NCBI GenBank assembly: GCA_946894095.1
Contig: OX335653.1
Coordinates: forward strand, 16,249,001-16,313,000
Direction of reading: 5' to 3'
Source of the DNA: Incurvaria masculella
Taxonomy: Eukaryota > Arthropoda > Insecta > Lepidoptera > Incurvariidae
Length of the DNA stretch: 64,000 nucleotides
Positions 34,027 through 44,258 of the stretch are shown here, one piece after another. The first letter of the stretch is position 1, and each line of letters starts with the position of its first letter. The notes under the pieces are model-generated. The model was given only the letters and a program-made list of their open reading frames with translations, had not been told where the DNA came from and made no database searches. The position numbers were made by a program, and so were the translations under genes.

Positions 34027-34399
34027 CTGATGGTTGATGGAGACATAACTATTTGAGTGAGTCTTGAGTGGAGCTTTAACAGGTATTTGTCAATTTTGTA
34101 TATTAAAGTGTGTCATTTGCATTGAGTAAATTGTATTTTATATTTTATATACAATAAATACATACATTTACTGAAACAGTTGTTTTATTAAATACTCAGT
34201 TGTGTTCTAATAACTGTCCGGCATTTTTGTGGCAAATTTATGCAATCACGAATTCCATAATTTTAGAGTTCTGTCATGTGAGAACTAAAAACCCTCAATG
34301 TCTGTCCGTCTGTCAGAGCAAGCGAGCGTTGAAGGGCGGGAGTAGCGTCCGAAGCACGTTCGTATGGCGGCAGCGTGGGCACGAGTAAGTGCAAAACCT

Positions 34400-34680
34400 C
34401 TAATTAGTACAGCTCGCGGTATAAGGGCTAGAGGACTTGCCTTTCATCCGAGAGGTCTGGGTTCAAATCCTCGCCCGGTCATGCACTGCTTTCTTTCTCT
34501 TTCTGAGTTGGATAAGTGCATTTCGTTACGAATGAAAGCTGTTCCATGGTTCGGAAGCCATGTAAAACTGTAGGTCCCCTTACCCTACTAGGTGGTAGAG
34601 TTAAGCGCGCCTAGGTTGGTACCGCCGCATTGGATGAAACTATGGTTGAAAGGGCAATTTTTTTTTTTTTATGTATACTT
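34400..34680 (+). repeat. tRNA-derived SINE, nearly complete
   Basis: A tRNA-like head (GGTATAAGGGCTAGAGG as box A region, GGTCTGGGTTCAAATCCTCG with box B GGTTCAAATCC) is followed by TTTCTGAGTTGGATAAGTGC, AAAACTGTAGGTCCCCTTAC and GGTTGGTACCGCCGCATTGG, ending in a T-run. RNA polymerase III promoter boxes are internal. A similar 3' block (GGCAATGAAAAATTGTCCGT to CTGGCATGGCACC) lies at 34885-34972 and may belong to a second copy. Confidence 0.75.
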
Positions 34681-35489
34681 AGCAATCTGTTTGTTCCAAA
34701 CAATAATCTAATATGGTGTCAGATTTTCATCGGTTAATGTGTCCTCAGTGAGACGTGCACCCAGTGGTGCTATCCTCGTCATTTGTCTGCGAATCTTGTC
34801 GCTAGTTCTGGTATACTATTTCTCTTAAGTCGAGAGAATGTTAGACTGCCCACTCCCTGCAATTCAGCAGCTAACTCAAGGCAATGGGGCAATGAAAAAT
34901 TGTCCGTGTTTTCCGTCCAGTTCAATGTAGCCGTGCAGATAAAGGGAAGCTCCTGGCATGGCACCTAGTTCCTTAAGGAATGTGGTGTATTAGGCTAATA
35001 TTATAACGGTACTTGTGTCGTATGAGCCATTGATGTCAGGTTGCATAAAAATAATAAATAATAATTGTAGCATAGATAAAGGATAGTAGGGATAGACTGG
35101 TACCATCATACAACGTACAAAGCTTGCTAAATACTTGTTATTTTCGCTGATACTATGACATTCTAACCAGTGCCATCTCCCGTCACTGCCAGAACTAGTT
35201 ACACCTTTACTAAACTAGGCTTGATTTTTTAAAATGAAAAATATCATTGATATTCATTGGTTTGTATTTAATGTATTATCAAATGTCAATTGCAACGCCA
35301 TCTGTTGATTTTTATTACCCCTATTCAACACTTGTATTACGTTAACAATCGTCCGGGACGCGCAACATCGAATTGTCGGTGCACTAAATGGCATCCTATG
35401 AAGTTCTTACGTGTTCCTACGTGTCTTTGGTACTCGAGAACATCAGTAGTCGATTTCGTAAGCAAACTCACTCTACAGAGCTCCTGTTT

Positions 35490-35665
35490 TTGTATGCAAA
35501 AGTGGCTACGGCGCCCCCAAGCGTGTTTCTCGAAACAGAGAGAAAGTGGTGCATTTGAACCCAGACCTCTGGAATGCAAGGCAAGTCCCAGCACCACTAG
35601 GCTACAAGCCACACAGATCGTATTGAATGATGACTGATTTGATCCAGATTTTCCATCCAGTGGCA
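35490..35665 (-). repeat. tRNA-derived SINE, minus orientation
   Basis: On the minus strand TAGCCTAGTGGTGCTGGGAC (box A) and AGGTCTGGGTTCAAATGCAC (box B) form a tRNA-like head, followed by the CACTTTCTCTCTG block. Other open frames in this interval are shadows. Confidence 0.65.
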
Positions 35666-35837
35666 AAGCATCCAGTTACTTTGGGAATGTGATGTAATGT
35701 GCTTACATGCTAGTGGCATGATAATAAACTGGCGCTTTACGGTGAAGGAAAACATCTTGAGGAAACCCACCAATTCGGTGGTGTTAGGTTTTCTAGGAAT
35801 AGCCCGATGACTCGGTAATGGGTTTGCCATTTATTAT

Positions 35838-36188
35838 CAGAGCCGGTAGTCTAAGTTGTCACCTAAATTGGCGATACGGCAAACCGATCGACTGGCGTTT
35901 TCAAATGTATGGAGAAATTGAAGAGCGCGCTCGCAATTGTTGACTAACATTTGCGAGTCCGAGCTTGATTTGACAGCTTACTCAACGTTGCCGTAAATAC
36001 GTCGACGTTGCCGTTTACGTCCACTCCGCGTTTTCATACAAATCGGAAGTCCGCGTTTGACTTTGACAGCTTGAAGAAGTAAAACCACAGAATATCTAGT
36101 AAAAACTTGTATGGAGTTTGGACAAAACGCCAGTCGATCGTTTTGCCGTAAACGCCAATTTAGGTGAGATCTCAGACTGATCACTCTG
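35838..36188 (+). mobile_element. Inverted-repeat element, family 2, copy 1 (351 bp)
   Basis: Starts CAGAGCCGGTAGTCTAAGTT and ends with the inverse of CAGAGTGATCAGTCTGAGAT. Inside the ends, CACCTAAATTGGCG and ACCGATCGACTGGCG blocks occur in both orientations, giving inverted ends of about 55 bp. A second copy in opposite orientation lies at 52633-52989 and a fragment near 54508. No clear target duplication and no coding frame. Confidence 0.8.
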
Positions 36189-36515
36189 TCCCTAAAACAT
36201 CTTTGTTGATAAATCTTTAGATATATATATATATACCTTTATTGATAAAAAATCTCACTTTTTTCTCTGCCGCCTTGCACCTTTCCTACATCCCAAGGGT
36301 AGGTAGGAAGAGAATGCCTTTTTGCATTAGGCCCGCCTTTTGTAAACTGTTTCATAATGGTGTACAATAAATAATGTTATTATTATTATTATGTTTACAT
36401 TCGCCAACCGTTGGATACCCTGGGACCGATTATCTGTGCTCGGGTGCCAGAAATGACACATTTGACGATGTTTATTCATTTCGCTTTCATTTCTAATTCA
36501 CGCGTACAGTTGCAG

Positions 36516-36802
36516 GCGCAGTTGTGGGCTCCGGTGCCCTGCCGACCCGCTACCACTACATCTACAGCCGCAAGGGCCACAAGCAGCTAGTGCACGCTCA
36601 CTTCGTCTACACGAAGCACTCGAGCTGCCACGGCAAGACGTCGTGGCGCTGCGTCCAGTACTTCTCGCTCAACCGCTGCCCCGCCACCGTGGAGACCGTC
36701 GACCATCTGCTCTGCGCCGTCAACCACCTGCACAACCACGCCGATTACCGGGAGAGGCTCACGCAGAACGCCATTTATGAGTCCGCCGATGGGGACCAGT
36801 GA
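36516..36802 (+). CDS. mod(mdg4): mod(mdg4)-like gene, alternative 3' exon B with FLYWCH zinc finger
   Basis: Acceptor TACAGTTGCAG ends at 36515; GC completes a glycine codon with the G of exon 3 (phase 1), giving a 387-residue isoform. The frame reads GAVVGSGALPTRYHYIYSRK, then HFVYTKHSSCHGKTSWRCVQ, YFSLNRCPATVETVDHLL and VNHLHNHADYRERL before TGA. F-x-Y, W-R-C, C-P-A and HNH are the signature of the FLYWCH finger carried by most mod(mdg4) isoforms. In Drosophila these 3' exons are joined to the common exons by cis- or trans-splicing. An AATAAA occurs near 37300. Confidence 0.85.
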
Positions 36803-38781
36803 GAATTTTACTGATCGGAACTACTTAGCGGGAATTTTACGGACTACTTAATATTTAGGGATGAATATTAGTGAGACTATGATTTGTTAGGTCAGGACGG
36901 CTCGTATGATTACGATTAACAATGGTAAACAAATAATTGTCCGTCATCTCAAAATTTCATCAAAGCAGGCTTCAGAACACAAATAGCCTAAGCTGATGTA
37001 GTGCTGTCCTTTTCCCACCGTAAAATGAAATGGGGACAGGAAACAAATGGAAGCGTCATCTAGCGAGTCCTGCTGCACGTCCTTGAACATAAACTCTATT
37101 AAATACGACAGGGTACTGGAGACTATTTGGGTTCTTTTGATTGAAATTCTTGAGTGCAATCCAAACATGGCGGAGACACAACAACTAGAGACCATCTGCT
37201 GTGGACATTCACCATGACATCAACACAAGTTATGAGTCGATGGAAGGGAGCTATCGACAATTTTATGAATTGGAGTAAATTATGCTTTTAGATGCGGAAA
37301 TAAATACCTTTTCCATGGGGGTGAATTGATACTTTTGTGGAATGAGATTTTTACGCATACAGTGGTTTCTTGACCTGACATTTTACAAAGGAACAAGTCT
37401 GCGTAGCAGTTTTGAATAAAATCGTGTCATATGCACGAGTTGTCATATGCATAAGTTTGGCGCGAACTATACCAGTTTGCAAGACTTGGCAAGAAAATTT
37501 GAGTGTCCATAAGTTTTGCTTTTGTCGATTGTATTTTATGTGTACCTACATAATAAAATAAAAGTTCGAAATTTGAGCATAATCCATTAAAATATTTTTA
37601 CCCAAATTAACACCATATACCAACCACTGTGTGATTGAATGGCCTTATTGTTGCCATAAAAGAAAAAAAAGGGCAACATTGCCAGAGGGTATTTTTTTCT
37701 GATGAGGCACTGCTAGAATGCGTGCACTATTTTAAGATATAAACAAGTGTGTGCTGCTTTAAATGATGCTTCTGCAATGTACCTTAAAATTTAATGTACA
37801 TTTAAAATAGTACCAACTATTGCCTCACAAATATTTTTGAAAATAAAAAGAAACATTTTTAAACTCGGTACTTAATTTTAGTTAGTATGTTTTAGTATGA
37901 AAATAATTAATAATGTATAATAATAAAACGTTATCCTAGGATAACTAAATAACCACTTAAAACATCCAGACTAGAGTCGTATGAGGGATTTGGCCAGTCT
38001 GCATTAGGCAACTCTTTTCTGTATTTTCTTTTTATGTGCAGTGCGACATATGGAGTACGCCAGACTTTCAACGAATGGTGCCCATGTGCTTATTAGCACA
38101 AAGCCGGGCAAAGAATAATTATACAATACACCTTGTTAATCAATCAATCTATCCCTTGCTTATTTTGGTACTTTTCTATTTATATTTCATACTAAATCTA
38201 GCTGAGGTACCCGGCTCCGCTCGGGTCATTGTCATTTTTGACTGATGTTGGGCTTAATTAATTCCTGGATATTATATGAGTTTCCCATACAAGCTTTCGA
38301 GTTTAATTTTCGCCACAAAAGGTAGCCTATCCCCTCCAAGGTCCAGCCCTATCTTTATACCGGGTTTGTTAACCTTTTTGGAGTCATGGACTCCTTGCGG
38401 GATTATTTAAATTTAAAATTATTACGGAACTCTTGCAAATCGATTGAAGAGAAAGAAAACAAGGCATTTTTAAAAAACTACTTAACTATATATTTTTAAC
38501 AATCACGTGCAGTATTTATTATCATATTATCAAAAGGGGACTCCCAGCACTGATGCCATGGACCCCCAAGGGGTCCATAAAGTATTAAAAATGGTAATAC
38601 TTAATACATATCAAAAAAAGTTTTGCCGAACAAACTATGCTGACTTCTTGGGTCCTAATATAGTGCAACAAAATATAGTGTGCGTGGCAAATTTTTTGTC
38701 TCAGTTGGTGCAAGACACACTATCTGGTCCAGACAAAGGTCATAGACATTCAAAACACTAAAAACATGGCAATTTTTCACT
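36803..38781. other. 3' UTR and intergenic DNA
   Basis: AT-rich. It includes a block at about 36990-37070 (GCTGATGTAGTGCTGTCCTT, GCGTCATCTAGCGAGTCC) that recurs diverged at 54840-54925, and a short fragment GTACCCGGCTCCGCTCGGGT near 38208 of a repeat kind also seen at 61925. No genes seen. Confidence 0.5.
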
Positions 38782-40695
38782 CTATACAAGACGCTTACAC
38801 TTTAGTAAACTGTAAAACATTTCCGCAATGAAAACCCCTGACGAGACAACCCAGCCTGCAATAAGCCAGTAAAACAAGCCCTTTAGGTTATATATTGTGA
38901 TGGCGCAGCCTTTTGCACACTTGTATTGGGTCCGTAGACTCTCTTTGCTCATCACTCGTGCCTTCAAAACTGTCGTCCGCCCCTTCACTCTCATTAGCAG
39001 CTCATCGTAAATACCCGATTCGCAAATCCTTTGCAGAGCCACCATGAATTGGTCCGAGATGTGGCTGCCCTTTCGCAAAACCATTACATAAAACGCATTC
39101 ACTAAAGTCTCGGGGACATTCTGCAGCCTCGCGTCGTTTGTTTCCGAACCAAAAAGGACTTGTAGCGAATCATACGCAACAGCAGACAGGGTGGTCGCGC
39201 CTTCGTTAGTAATCGTGAGATTTATACATTCCTCCATGTTTTCGCAGGTCACACTATTTCTTATGAATCGGCGGTATCGCCGTTCTCGAAGAAAATTTTT
39301 GGTAGGCTTCCATACATAAGGTGTTCTACCGGACAGCATCAACTCGTCGTTGTTATGAAACATTCTCTGCGGAGAACTAAGAGACAGAATAGCATATAGT
39401 TGCGCCGAGAAGTATGCCGCGAAATGTAAGCACAGAAAGGAATAAAATATTGCAATAATCTTTTCTCTGAGGATTCGTGGCTTTGGTCCAGAGCCTCCCA
39501 TTAGAGCCCTCCAATTATGTAACAGCAGATCGCTTAAATTGAAATGTTTCTTAGTATTTCGGCTGAAGTTAAGCAAGTATCCGGACAATGAATGCAACAC
39601 GTAGAAGGCTAGAAAGATGTACTGGCCATTGACTTTATCTAATGAATTGAATGAGAATCCATTGTTGTTGCTGTCACGAATACTATAGATCCAGAAAACC
39701 GACTGTTGAAAATATACGGCGGAGTAGTCCACCGTATCGCCATATATGCGGTGTAAGCCTCCAGCCGCAACGTCTAGCTTATCCTCAGAAAACAACAACG
39801 GTATAGTCTTGTTTGCAAAGACTTCGTCGCCAGCGTCTCCATAATGCTTTAAGTAGCGCAATTCGAGTGATGTGTTGAGCATATCGGCCAATATTTTTAG
39901 CACATCTATATCGGTACCCCAGGCGTCATTTATTTTATCGTAGTTGGCGAGTTCTTTTGTATTGGGAATAGAAATGTGCGGATGATCATTTAATATTCCC
40001 ACGCGCAGAACTTGCGAATGAGTTTCGGTGAATGTGGACAAAGAACGGTGGAGCGATGGATTGCATTTGTTAATCATTGGTGATTCATCAGTTTTAGTTG
40101 ATTTGTGTTTCTTCTTTCCTGTGTTAATGTTAGTCATGATATTGATTTGCCCTTCAGTCAGAATAATTATTATAGTTAAATTTTGATGCTCGAAATATTC
40201 GCCTTTGTCTCCTACAAACTCCTGGCAGTTTTCGAATGTATCTTGGGTGACTATAGCAGAGAAGTATTTCACATTCTTTAGGATAAATGCCTTTTCTATA
40301 AAACGAAAGAGATACTTGCAAGTTTTTGAGCGCAATACCACATTTATATCACTGAGCTTAAAAGCATGCTCTTTTAAAAATATGTGATTCATCACAAGTA
40401 CAGTATTGTTAACGTTTAAATCAGTTAAGCCCTTTAAAATAGTGTCGTCATCAGAGGTCTCTTTCACTTGTATCTGTGTTTTGTTGTCGTCGTATCCTTC
40501 GTTGATATATATTATCGTACCTGAACATATTCTATTTACAACAGTTTGGAGAGAACATTTTAATATTTCTGATTCATTTTCATTTTTGATAGAGATTTCT
40601 GCAGCAATATTTCGCGATAACAGTATTACGATGAGATAAAATTCCATGATTTCTCGTGATTGCTGTTTCGGAATTCGATCGGAACAAACAGACAC
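38782..40695 (-). CDS. Divergent ionotropic receptor (IR), intronless
   Basis: 637 codons without interruption. The more likely start is the ATG at 40647 (residue 17), because it puts a signal peptide MEFYLIVILLSRNIAAE at the N-terminus. A long extracellular region is followed by the ligand-binding lobe (WGTDIDVLKILADMLNTSLE; AAGGLHRIYGDTVDYSAVYF), a first membrane span (YIFLAFYVLHSLSGYLL), pore region, second span (KIIAIFYSFLCLHFAAYFSA with QLYAILSLSSPQR), second lobe, and a last span (LFYWLIAGWVVSSGVFIAEM). This is the architecture of ionotropic glutamate receptor relatives that work as chemosensory cation channels. Weak conservation and lack of introns suggest the divergent group. I cannot name the orthologue. 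Confidence 0.85.
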   Translation of the reverse strand: MSVCSDRIPKQQSREIMEFYLIVILLSRNIAAEISIKNENESEILKCSLQTVVNRICSGTIIYINEGYDDNKTQIQVKETSDDDTILKGLTDLNVNNTVLVMNHIFLKEHAFKLSDINVVLRSKTCKYLFRFIEKAFILKNVKYFSAIVTQDTFENCQEFVGDKGEYFEHQNLTIIIILTEGQINIMTNINTGKKKHKSTKTDESPMINKCNPSLHRSLSTFTETHSQVLRVGILNDHPHISIPNTKELANYDKINDAWGTDIDVLKILADMLNTSLELRYLKHYGDAGDEVFANKTIPLLFSEDKLDVAAGGLHRIYGDTVDYSAVYFQQSVFWIYSIRDSNNNGFSFNSLDKVNGQYIFLAFYVLHSLSGYLLNFSRNTKKHFNLSDLLLHNWRALMGGSGPKPRILREKIIAIFYSFLCLHFAAYFSAQLYAILSLSSPQRMFHNNDELMLSGRTPYVWKPTKNFLRERRYRRFIRNSVTCENMEECINLTITNEGATTLSAVAYDSLQVLFGSETNDARLQNVPETLVNAFYVMVLRKGSHISDQFMVALQRICESGIYDELLMRVKGRTTVLKARVMSKESLRTQYKCAKGCAITIYNLKGLFYWLIAGWVVSSGVFIAEMFYSLLKCKRLV

Positions 40696-41034
40696 TGAAT
40701 GTTATGATAGACTGACATGCTTTTGGGAAATTCTTGTATTGTTACTTGACTAAAAGCAAACTCGTGTCGACAGTTACCACCCTAACTAAACGGTAATAAC
40801 GATGTTTAAATTTCCATTAGATAATACGTTGATACGTATGAATAGAAGCACGCATGTAGTGACGAGGAAAAAAAAGTATAGCTCTACCGAGCCCTCGACG
40901 AATGGGAACCAAATTTTACGTAGATATAACTCGCTTGGCACATATTAAATTAAAGTTACTTGTTGTAACTATAATTTAAATATCTTTTTTTTTAAGTAGG
41001 TACACCTCCACATGGATAGCTATAATCCCACCTT
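40696..41034 (-). promoter_or_regulatory. Upstream region of the IR gene, no motif fixed
   Basis: About 340 bases of AT-rich DNA between the IR start and a SINE. It presumably carries its promoter. No TATA-like or initiator element can be assigned with confidence. Confidence 0.25.
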
Positions 41035-41290
41035 CTGTCATGTTATTAACCCAACAGATCACATGGGAACTAGATACTATGCCAGGATCTTCTTTAAACG
41101 GCCCTGAACTGGACGAATAAACGGGCAATTTTCATTGCCGTTTGGACCATCGTAGATTCGATGCGATGGTACCAACCTAGGCTGGATAATAAACCCTACC
41201 ACCCAGTAAGTTAGGAAGGGGACGTAGTTTCCGAACCACGACCGACGAATCCCTCAGTCGCCTGTTGCGACATACACGGGATGAAATGCA
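41035..41290 (-). repeat. SINE and leader-like remnant
   Basis: GATGCGATGGTACCAACCTA, TACCACCCAGTAAGTTAGGA and TATGCCAGGATCTTC are SINE blocks in minus order. The adjoining ATCCCTCAGTCGCCTGTTGC resembles the LINE leader motif at 1180-1199. Confidence 0.6.
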
Positions 41291-41299
41291 GTGGGACCA

Positions 41300-41400
41300 C
41301 GCGGCACACTTGAGCGGCTACGCCAAGTGGAAATTCCCGCCCCGCTCATGCACCACTTTAAATCTCTTTCTGAGTTGGATAAGTGCATATTTTTCGTTGG
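41300..41400 (+). repeat. SINE remnant, tRNA-like head
   Basis: CCGCTCATGCACCACTTTAA and TTTCTGAGTTGGATAAGTGC are shared with the SINEs at 34400 and 55460. Confidence 0.6.
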
Positions 41401-41484
41401 CAAAAGGTTTTTTTTTTTTCAATTAATTAAGGGCAGCCTAGACTTTGATTTAAATGTCGACCTATCCGCGATTTGTTTGTTTAA

Positions 41485-41538
41485 GGGCCAAGTGCACGAA
41501 AGGACAAAAAATCAAAATCAACATCAAGATCAAGATTA
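41485..41538 (+). mobile_element. Left part of a Harbinger-type MITE split by a LINE
   Basis: GGGCCAAGTGCACGAAAGGA begins the MITE, which breaks at 41538 and resumes at 51656. The LINE between has near-matching flanks AACATCAAGATCAAGATTA and AACATCAACGTAAGATTA, read as its target duplication. Confidence 0.75.
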
Positions 41539-42017
41539 GCGTTTCGGACGTAGTACAGATCGGACGCGTACAAGTTGCTCCAACGAAAAACAATAGAAAA
41601 ACCAGTTCCGCCGCTCCCCGCACACCTCGAGTAAAGAGAACCACCGCCTAGTGCAGTCCTGCTCGCACGCATCTCCGCGTCATCTGAGTGAGTGCCCCCA
41701 CCCCGCACCAGCTTAGCCGAGCACTCCGCGCCCCAGCCGTCGCATCGGCGCGCCTGCGCACGCGCACCTCCACCGCCACACCGCCGTCGTCTCGCCCGCA
41801 CCGCTACCCCGCTACTCCATCGCAGCGACGCGACGCAGTCCTGAAGTGGCCTGAAGTAAGATAATAATACTTTACATCAACTGCGGACGTCACCGACCGG
41901 CCAGTATCTCCGCTTCTCCGCACCACAGCTGCCACCTACCGGTTCTGAAACATTAACACTGCGCAACGGTATTATATATAAGGGATTTGCATTCATGCTA
42001 TCTTAGATGATTAAATA

Positions 42018-42938
42018 ATGAACATATTACGCTCTCCAACTAAAAAGTGCTCTTCTAATCCGGACTTAACAGCAGAGGGACCTTCATTCGGACGAACCCT
42101 GCGCAAAAGGAAACAGCGCGAAGAAGAGACTTCTGAAATGGCATTGACGGAATTAAAATCTGAAATTATGAGTATGTTACAAGAATGGAAAGCCGACCAA
42201 GACCAAAAAATGAAGGATCTCACAGAATCAATAAGTACCTCAATCAAACAAGAAATGGCTGTAGTTCGCGCCGAGTTGTCTGACCTCACAGCAGCCGTCA
42301 GTTTCATCTCGGAGAAACACGACGATCATGAAAAACGCCTAAAAACCTTGGAAGAAAATTCAAAACGAACTGTTTATCTGGAAGCTGAGGTGTCCGCATT
42401 AAAAACCACCCTAGAAGTAAACCGCTCGGAACAGAGGCAACAACAACAATGGGCTCGGATGCAAAATCTCGAGATCACCGGCATCCCAGAAACTCGCGAT
42501 GAATCACTGATTTGCTTAGTGCAAAAAATCGCTCGTCATGCCGGCGTCGAATTGCAGGCCTCCGATGTTGAGTTCGCAAATCGGGTCCAACCGATGCAGT
42601 CCTACCCCGGCCGACCGCGTAGTATTGTAATTAAGTTAAGAAGCCGGCTCAATAAGGACACAATTTTATCAGGGCTGCGGAAGAAAAAAGGAGTCACAAC
42701 GGCTGACATCGGTATCGCAGGAGAGAAGAAGCAGGTGTTTGTGAATGAACACCTTATACCGTACAACAAACAATTATTTAAGGCATGCAGAATGAAGGCA
42801 ACCGAAAAGTCCTTCAAGTATATTTGGATCAAAAATTGTAAAATTTTTATGCGAAAATGCGACGGATCCGACTTGCTGCACATCGAGTCAGAGGCGGACT
42901 TACACAAGAAAATAAAATTGCTTAGTGCTAATATCTAA
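42018..42938 (+). CDS. LINE ORF1: coiled-coil nucleic-acid-binding protein
   Basis: 306 codons from ATG 42018. A basic N-terminus is followed by a long coiled coil (about residues 40-145), then an RNA-recognition-like and C-terminal domain resembling L1 ORF1p (RMQNLEITGIPETRDESLIC; RPRSIVIKLRSRLNKDTILS; VFVNEHLIPYNKQLFKA). The protein would coat the LINE RNA. The frame is unbroken. Confidence 0.85.
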   Translation: MNILRSPTKKCSSNPDLTAEGPSFGRTLRKRKQREEETSEMALTELKSEIMSMLQEWKADQDQKMKDLTESISTSIKQEMAVVRAELSDLTAAVSFISEKHDDHEKRLKTLEENSKRTVYLEAEVSALKTTLEVNRSEQRQQQQWARMQNLEITGIPETRDESLICLVQKIARHAGVELQASDVEFANRVQPMQSYPGRPRSIVIKLRSRLNKDTILSGLRKKKGVTTADIGIAGEKKQVFVNEHLIPYNKQLFKACRMKATEKSFKYIWIKNCKIFMRKCDGSDLLHIESEADLHKKIKLLSANI

Positions 42939-43276
42939 GGGAACATCTTTATACCCTATTGTTTTTCTTTTGTTTAACTTTGTTATAATCCTATCAACAT
43001 TTTATATATTTGTGCACCATCACAATAATTTGCTTCCTCCCTATACCCTTACATTCAAATACACAACACAATACATACACATATTATACTTTATTAGCAC
43101 TCTAGTTGTAAAAACCTACACTTGTTTAAATACAGCAAATACTTATAATGAACCATCCTTAACTCTTCACGTGTGCAGTTATTTGTCAAAGTATATTTTG
43201 GGATTTGTGAGTCATACCATGCATATATTTTATTACTGGAACATAAATATTTATGGTTTGTTTTTTCTAATAATCG

Positions 43277-44121
43277 ATGGAGACAGCTAAATTACAAATA
43301 TACTATCAAAACGTACGCGGCCTTCGTACGAAGTTAAATGAATTAAATCTAGCGATACTCGCTAATGAATATGACGTTATAGTAATAACCGAGACTTGGC
43401 TATGTGACAGTATTTTGGATAGTGAAATATGCGATTCACGTTATGATATATTCCGATGTGATAGGGATCCAATCGCAACAAATAAAGAACGTGGCGGCGG
43501 CGTGATGGTGTGTGTCAGAAGATGTCTCGGAGGCGAGCTGTGCGCGCAGGGCTCGCGCGCTCCTACCGAGATGGTGTGGGTCACGATTCCTGCGCGTGCG
43601 CTCGGTCCCGCCGCCACCTCCCGGTGTGCGATTACGAAGCGCGTAACGAGGTGTAGGTCAGGCACCTACCCCAAACTGACAGCTTTCGCATGCAAAATCT
43701 GTCAGTTTACCGTCAGATTGGGGTAGGTGCAGAACCTACACCGCATTTTGCGCTTCGTAATCGCACTGCCGGTACACCTCGCAGCAGTTTATGTCCCGCC
43801 GCAACCGGCCGCGCTAATATCTACTGAAATCGACAGAATTATTGATGCAGTTACCAGTCTGAGCTCAAATTTTAATGAAGACAACTTTTTAGTGATTGGT
43901 GACTTTAATTTACCTAACATTTTATGGGCATCTGAAAAACCGCAACACTTGAGACGAGGCCGTGTAGATGTTCAAAATGCTGGTTTAAAATTAGTTGAAG
44001 AATTTAACCTCATGGGACTAAGTCAGCATAATAATTTAAAAAACTCATGCGGTAACACCCTCGACGTTGTGTTTAGTAATTTCACCTTAGACATTTATAG
44101 GTGTGACTTTGCGCTGATTAA
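43277..44121 (+). pseudogene. LINE ORF2, endonuclease part, split by a MITE
   Basis: Begins METAKLQIYYQNVRGLRTKL, with VITETWLCDSILD carrying the metal-binding glutamate. A palindromic MITE interrupts the frame at 43626-43766. Then AAVYVPPQPAAL, FLVIGDFNLPNILW and NTLDVVFSN follow, up to the PIF/Harbinger insertion. Confidence 0.85.
43626..43766. mobile_element. Palindromic MITE, 141 bp
   Basis: GTGCGATTACGAAGCGC at the left is mirrored by GCGCTTCGTAATCGCAC at the right, with further pairing of GGTGTAGGT and GGCACCTACCCCAA blocks toward the centre. No coding sequence. It interrupts the LINE endonuclease frame. Confidence 0.8.
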
Positions 44122-44258
44122 GCGCCGATGCACACTTGCGTTGAAATGACGCGCGACGATATGATGCGCGTTCCTCGCATCAATACACACTTGCGTCAAA
44201 TCAAAACAAATGCCCAGTCGGTGACGCTCAGCCGTTTTGGACAGTCGTGTGCGCCAAC

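Noticed and set aside
34400..34480. Possible tRNA gene
   Set aside because: Boxes A and B are present but the cloverleaf is not complete and the sequence continues into a SINE body.
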